Notes under the pieces: generated by a model
Seen by the model: the letters and a program-made list of their open reading frames with translations, nothing else
The model's database searches: none
Told to the model about the DNA's origin: nothing
In this document: positions 4,975 to 5,096 of the stretch, one piece after another
Layout: every line of letters starts with the position of its first letter
Numbering within the stretch: the first letter of the stretch is position 1
Translations under genes and position numbers: made by a program
Origin: Candidatus Desantisiibacteriota bacterium
GTDB taxonomy: Bacteria; JACRDZ01
Assembly: GCA_016209155.1 (NCBI GenBank)
Contig: JACQWU010000055.1
Location: forward strand, 1-5,096
DNA: 5,096 bases
Reading direction: 5' to 3'

Positions 4975-5002
4975 TTTATAAAAATTAAAAAATTTCAGTC
5001 AA
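4975..5002 (-). promoter_or_regulatory. Candidate sigma70-type promoter for the acetyltransferase
   Basis: On the minus strand TTGACT (5002-4997) is followed after 16 bp by TATAAA (4980-4975). Both boxes are close to TTGACA and TATAAT. Transcription would start near 4968 and leave a leader of about 100 nt containing the 10-bp hairpin. The region is very AT-rich, so a chance match is possible. Confidence 0.4.
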
Positions 5003-5012
5003 AAACTTTTGT

Positions 5013-5040
5013 TATCCCCCAAAATTTTTTATCGGGGATA
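5013..5040. repeat. Inverted repeat TATCCCC/GGGGATA upstream of the candidate promoter
   Basis: Perfect 7-bp arms at 5013-5019 and 5034-5040 flank a 14-nt AT-rich spacer. Lying just upstream of the candidate promoter, it could be a protein-binding dyad or a stem. Neither strand has a clear T-run after it that would mark a terminator. The rest of 5041-5096 shows nothing firm. Confidence 0.3.
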
Positions 5041-5096
5041 TGGTTTTAATAAACTGAATTCCAGCTAACCCATGAAGGACAATACTAAATCAAATT

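Noticed and set aside
5072-5096. Start of a new + strand gene (MKDNTKSN...)
   Set aside because: Only eight codons are visible before the window ends, with no ribosome binding site, so it cannot be supported.

Overview
The window is AT-rich bacterial DNA (roughly 30 % G+C by eye) with Asn/Ile/Tyr/Lys-heavy proteins. Its coding content is mostly secreted, repeat-built proteins (beta-propeller-like, PKD, FN3 and right-handed beta-helix modules), one of them with a lipoprotein signal peptide. This suggests a diderm bacterium with a large complement of surface lipoproteins. The domain style resembles poorly cultured lineages known from metagenomes, but nothing here fixes the taxon: there is no rRNA, tRNA or housekeeping gene.

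Layout. (1) Positions 1-653, + strand: the 3' part of an exported protein that starts left of the window, with propeller-like repeats and a C-terminal PKD-like domain. (2) Positions 671-3447, + strand: one long modular lipoprotein gene, about 925 residues when repaired, broken into pieces. I count three single-base frameshifts (near 772-776, 1142-1150 and 1895-1900) and one in-frame TAA (3289-3291). Joined, the pieces give: signal peptide and lipobox, a remnant of a carboxypeptidase-regulatory-like domain, a PKD/K319L-like domain, two FN3 domains, a parallel beta-helix, and a C-terminal domain I do not recognise. (3) Positions 3448-3731: a short G+C-rich patch with three imperfect 21-bp tandem units and a perfect GC-rich hairpin, inside a 72-codon ORF of doubtful reality. 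(4) Positions 3720-4866, - strand: a GNAT/FemAB-like (BioF2-type) acetyltransferase, also frameshifted, near 3930-3970. (5) Positions 4867-5096: non-coding, with a dispersed-repeat-like string, an IS-end-like string, a 10-bp hairpin and a plausible sigma70-type promoter for the acetyltransferase.

The two + strand genes are 17 bp apart, read the same way, and both look exported, so they may be one transcription unit making surface proteins. The acetyltransferase is convergent with them and probably functionally separate. The main observation is the density of gene-breaking lesions in two unrelated neighbours. The sequence alone cannot separate real gene decay from uncorrected single-base errors in the assembly.
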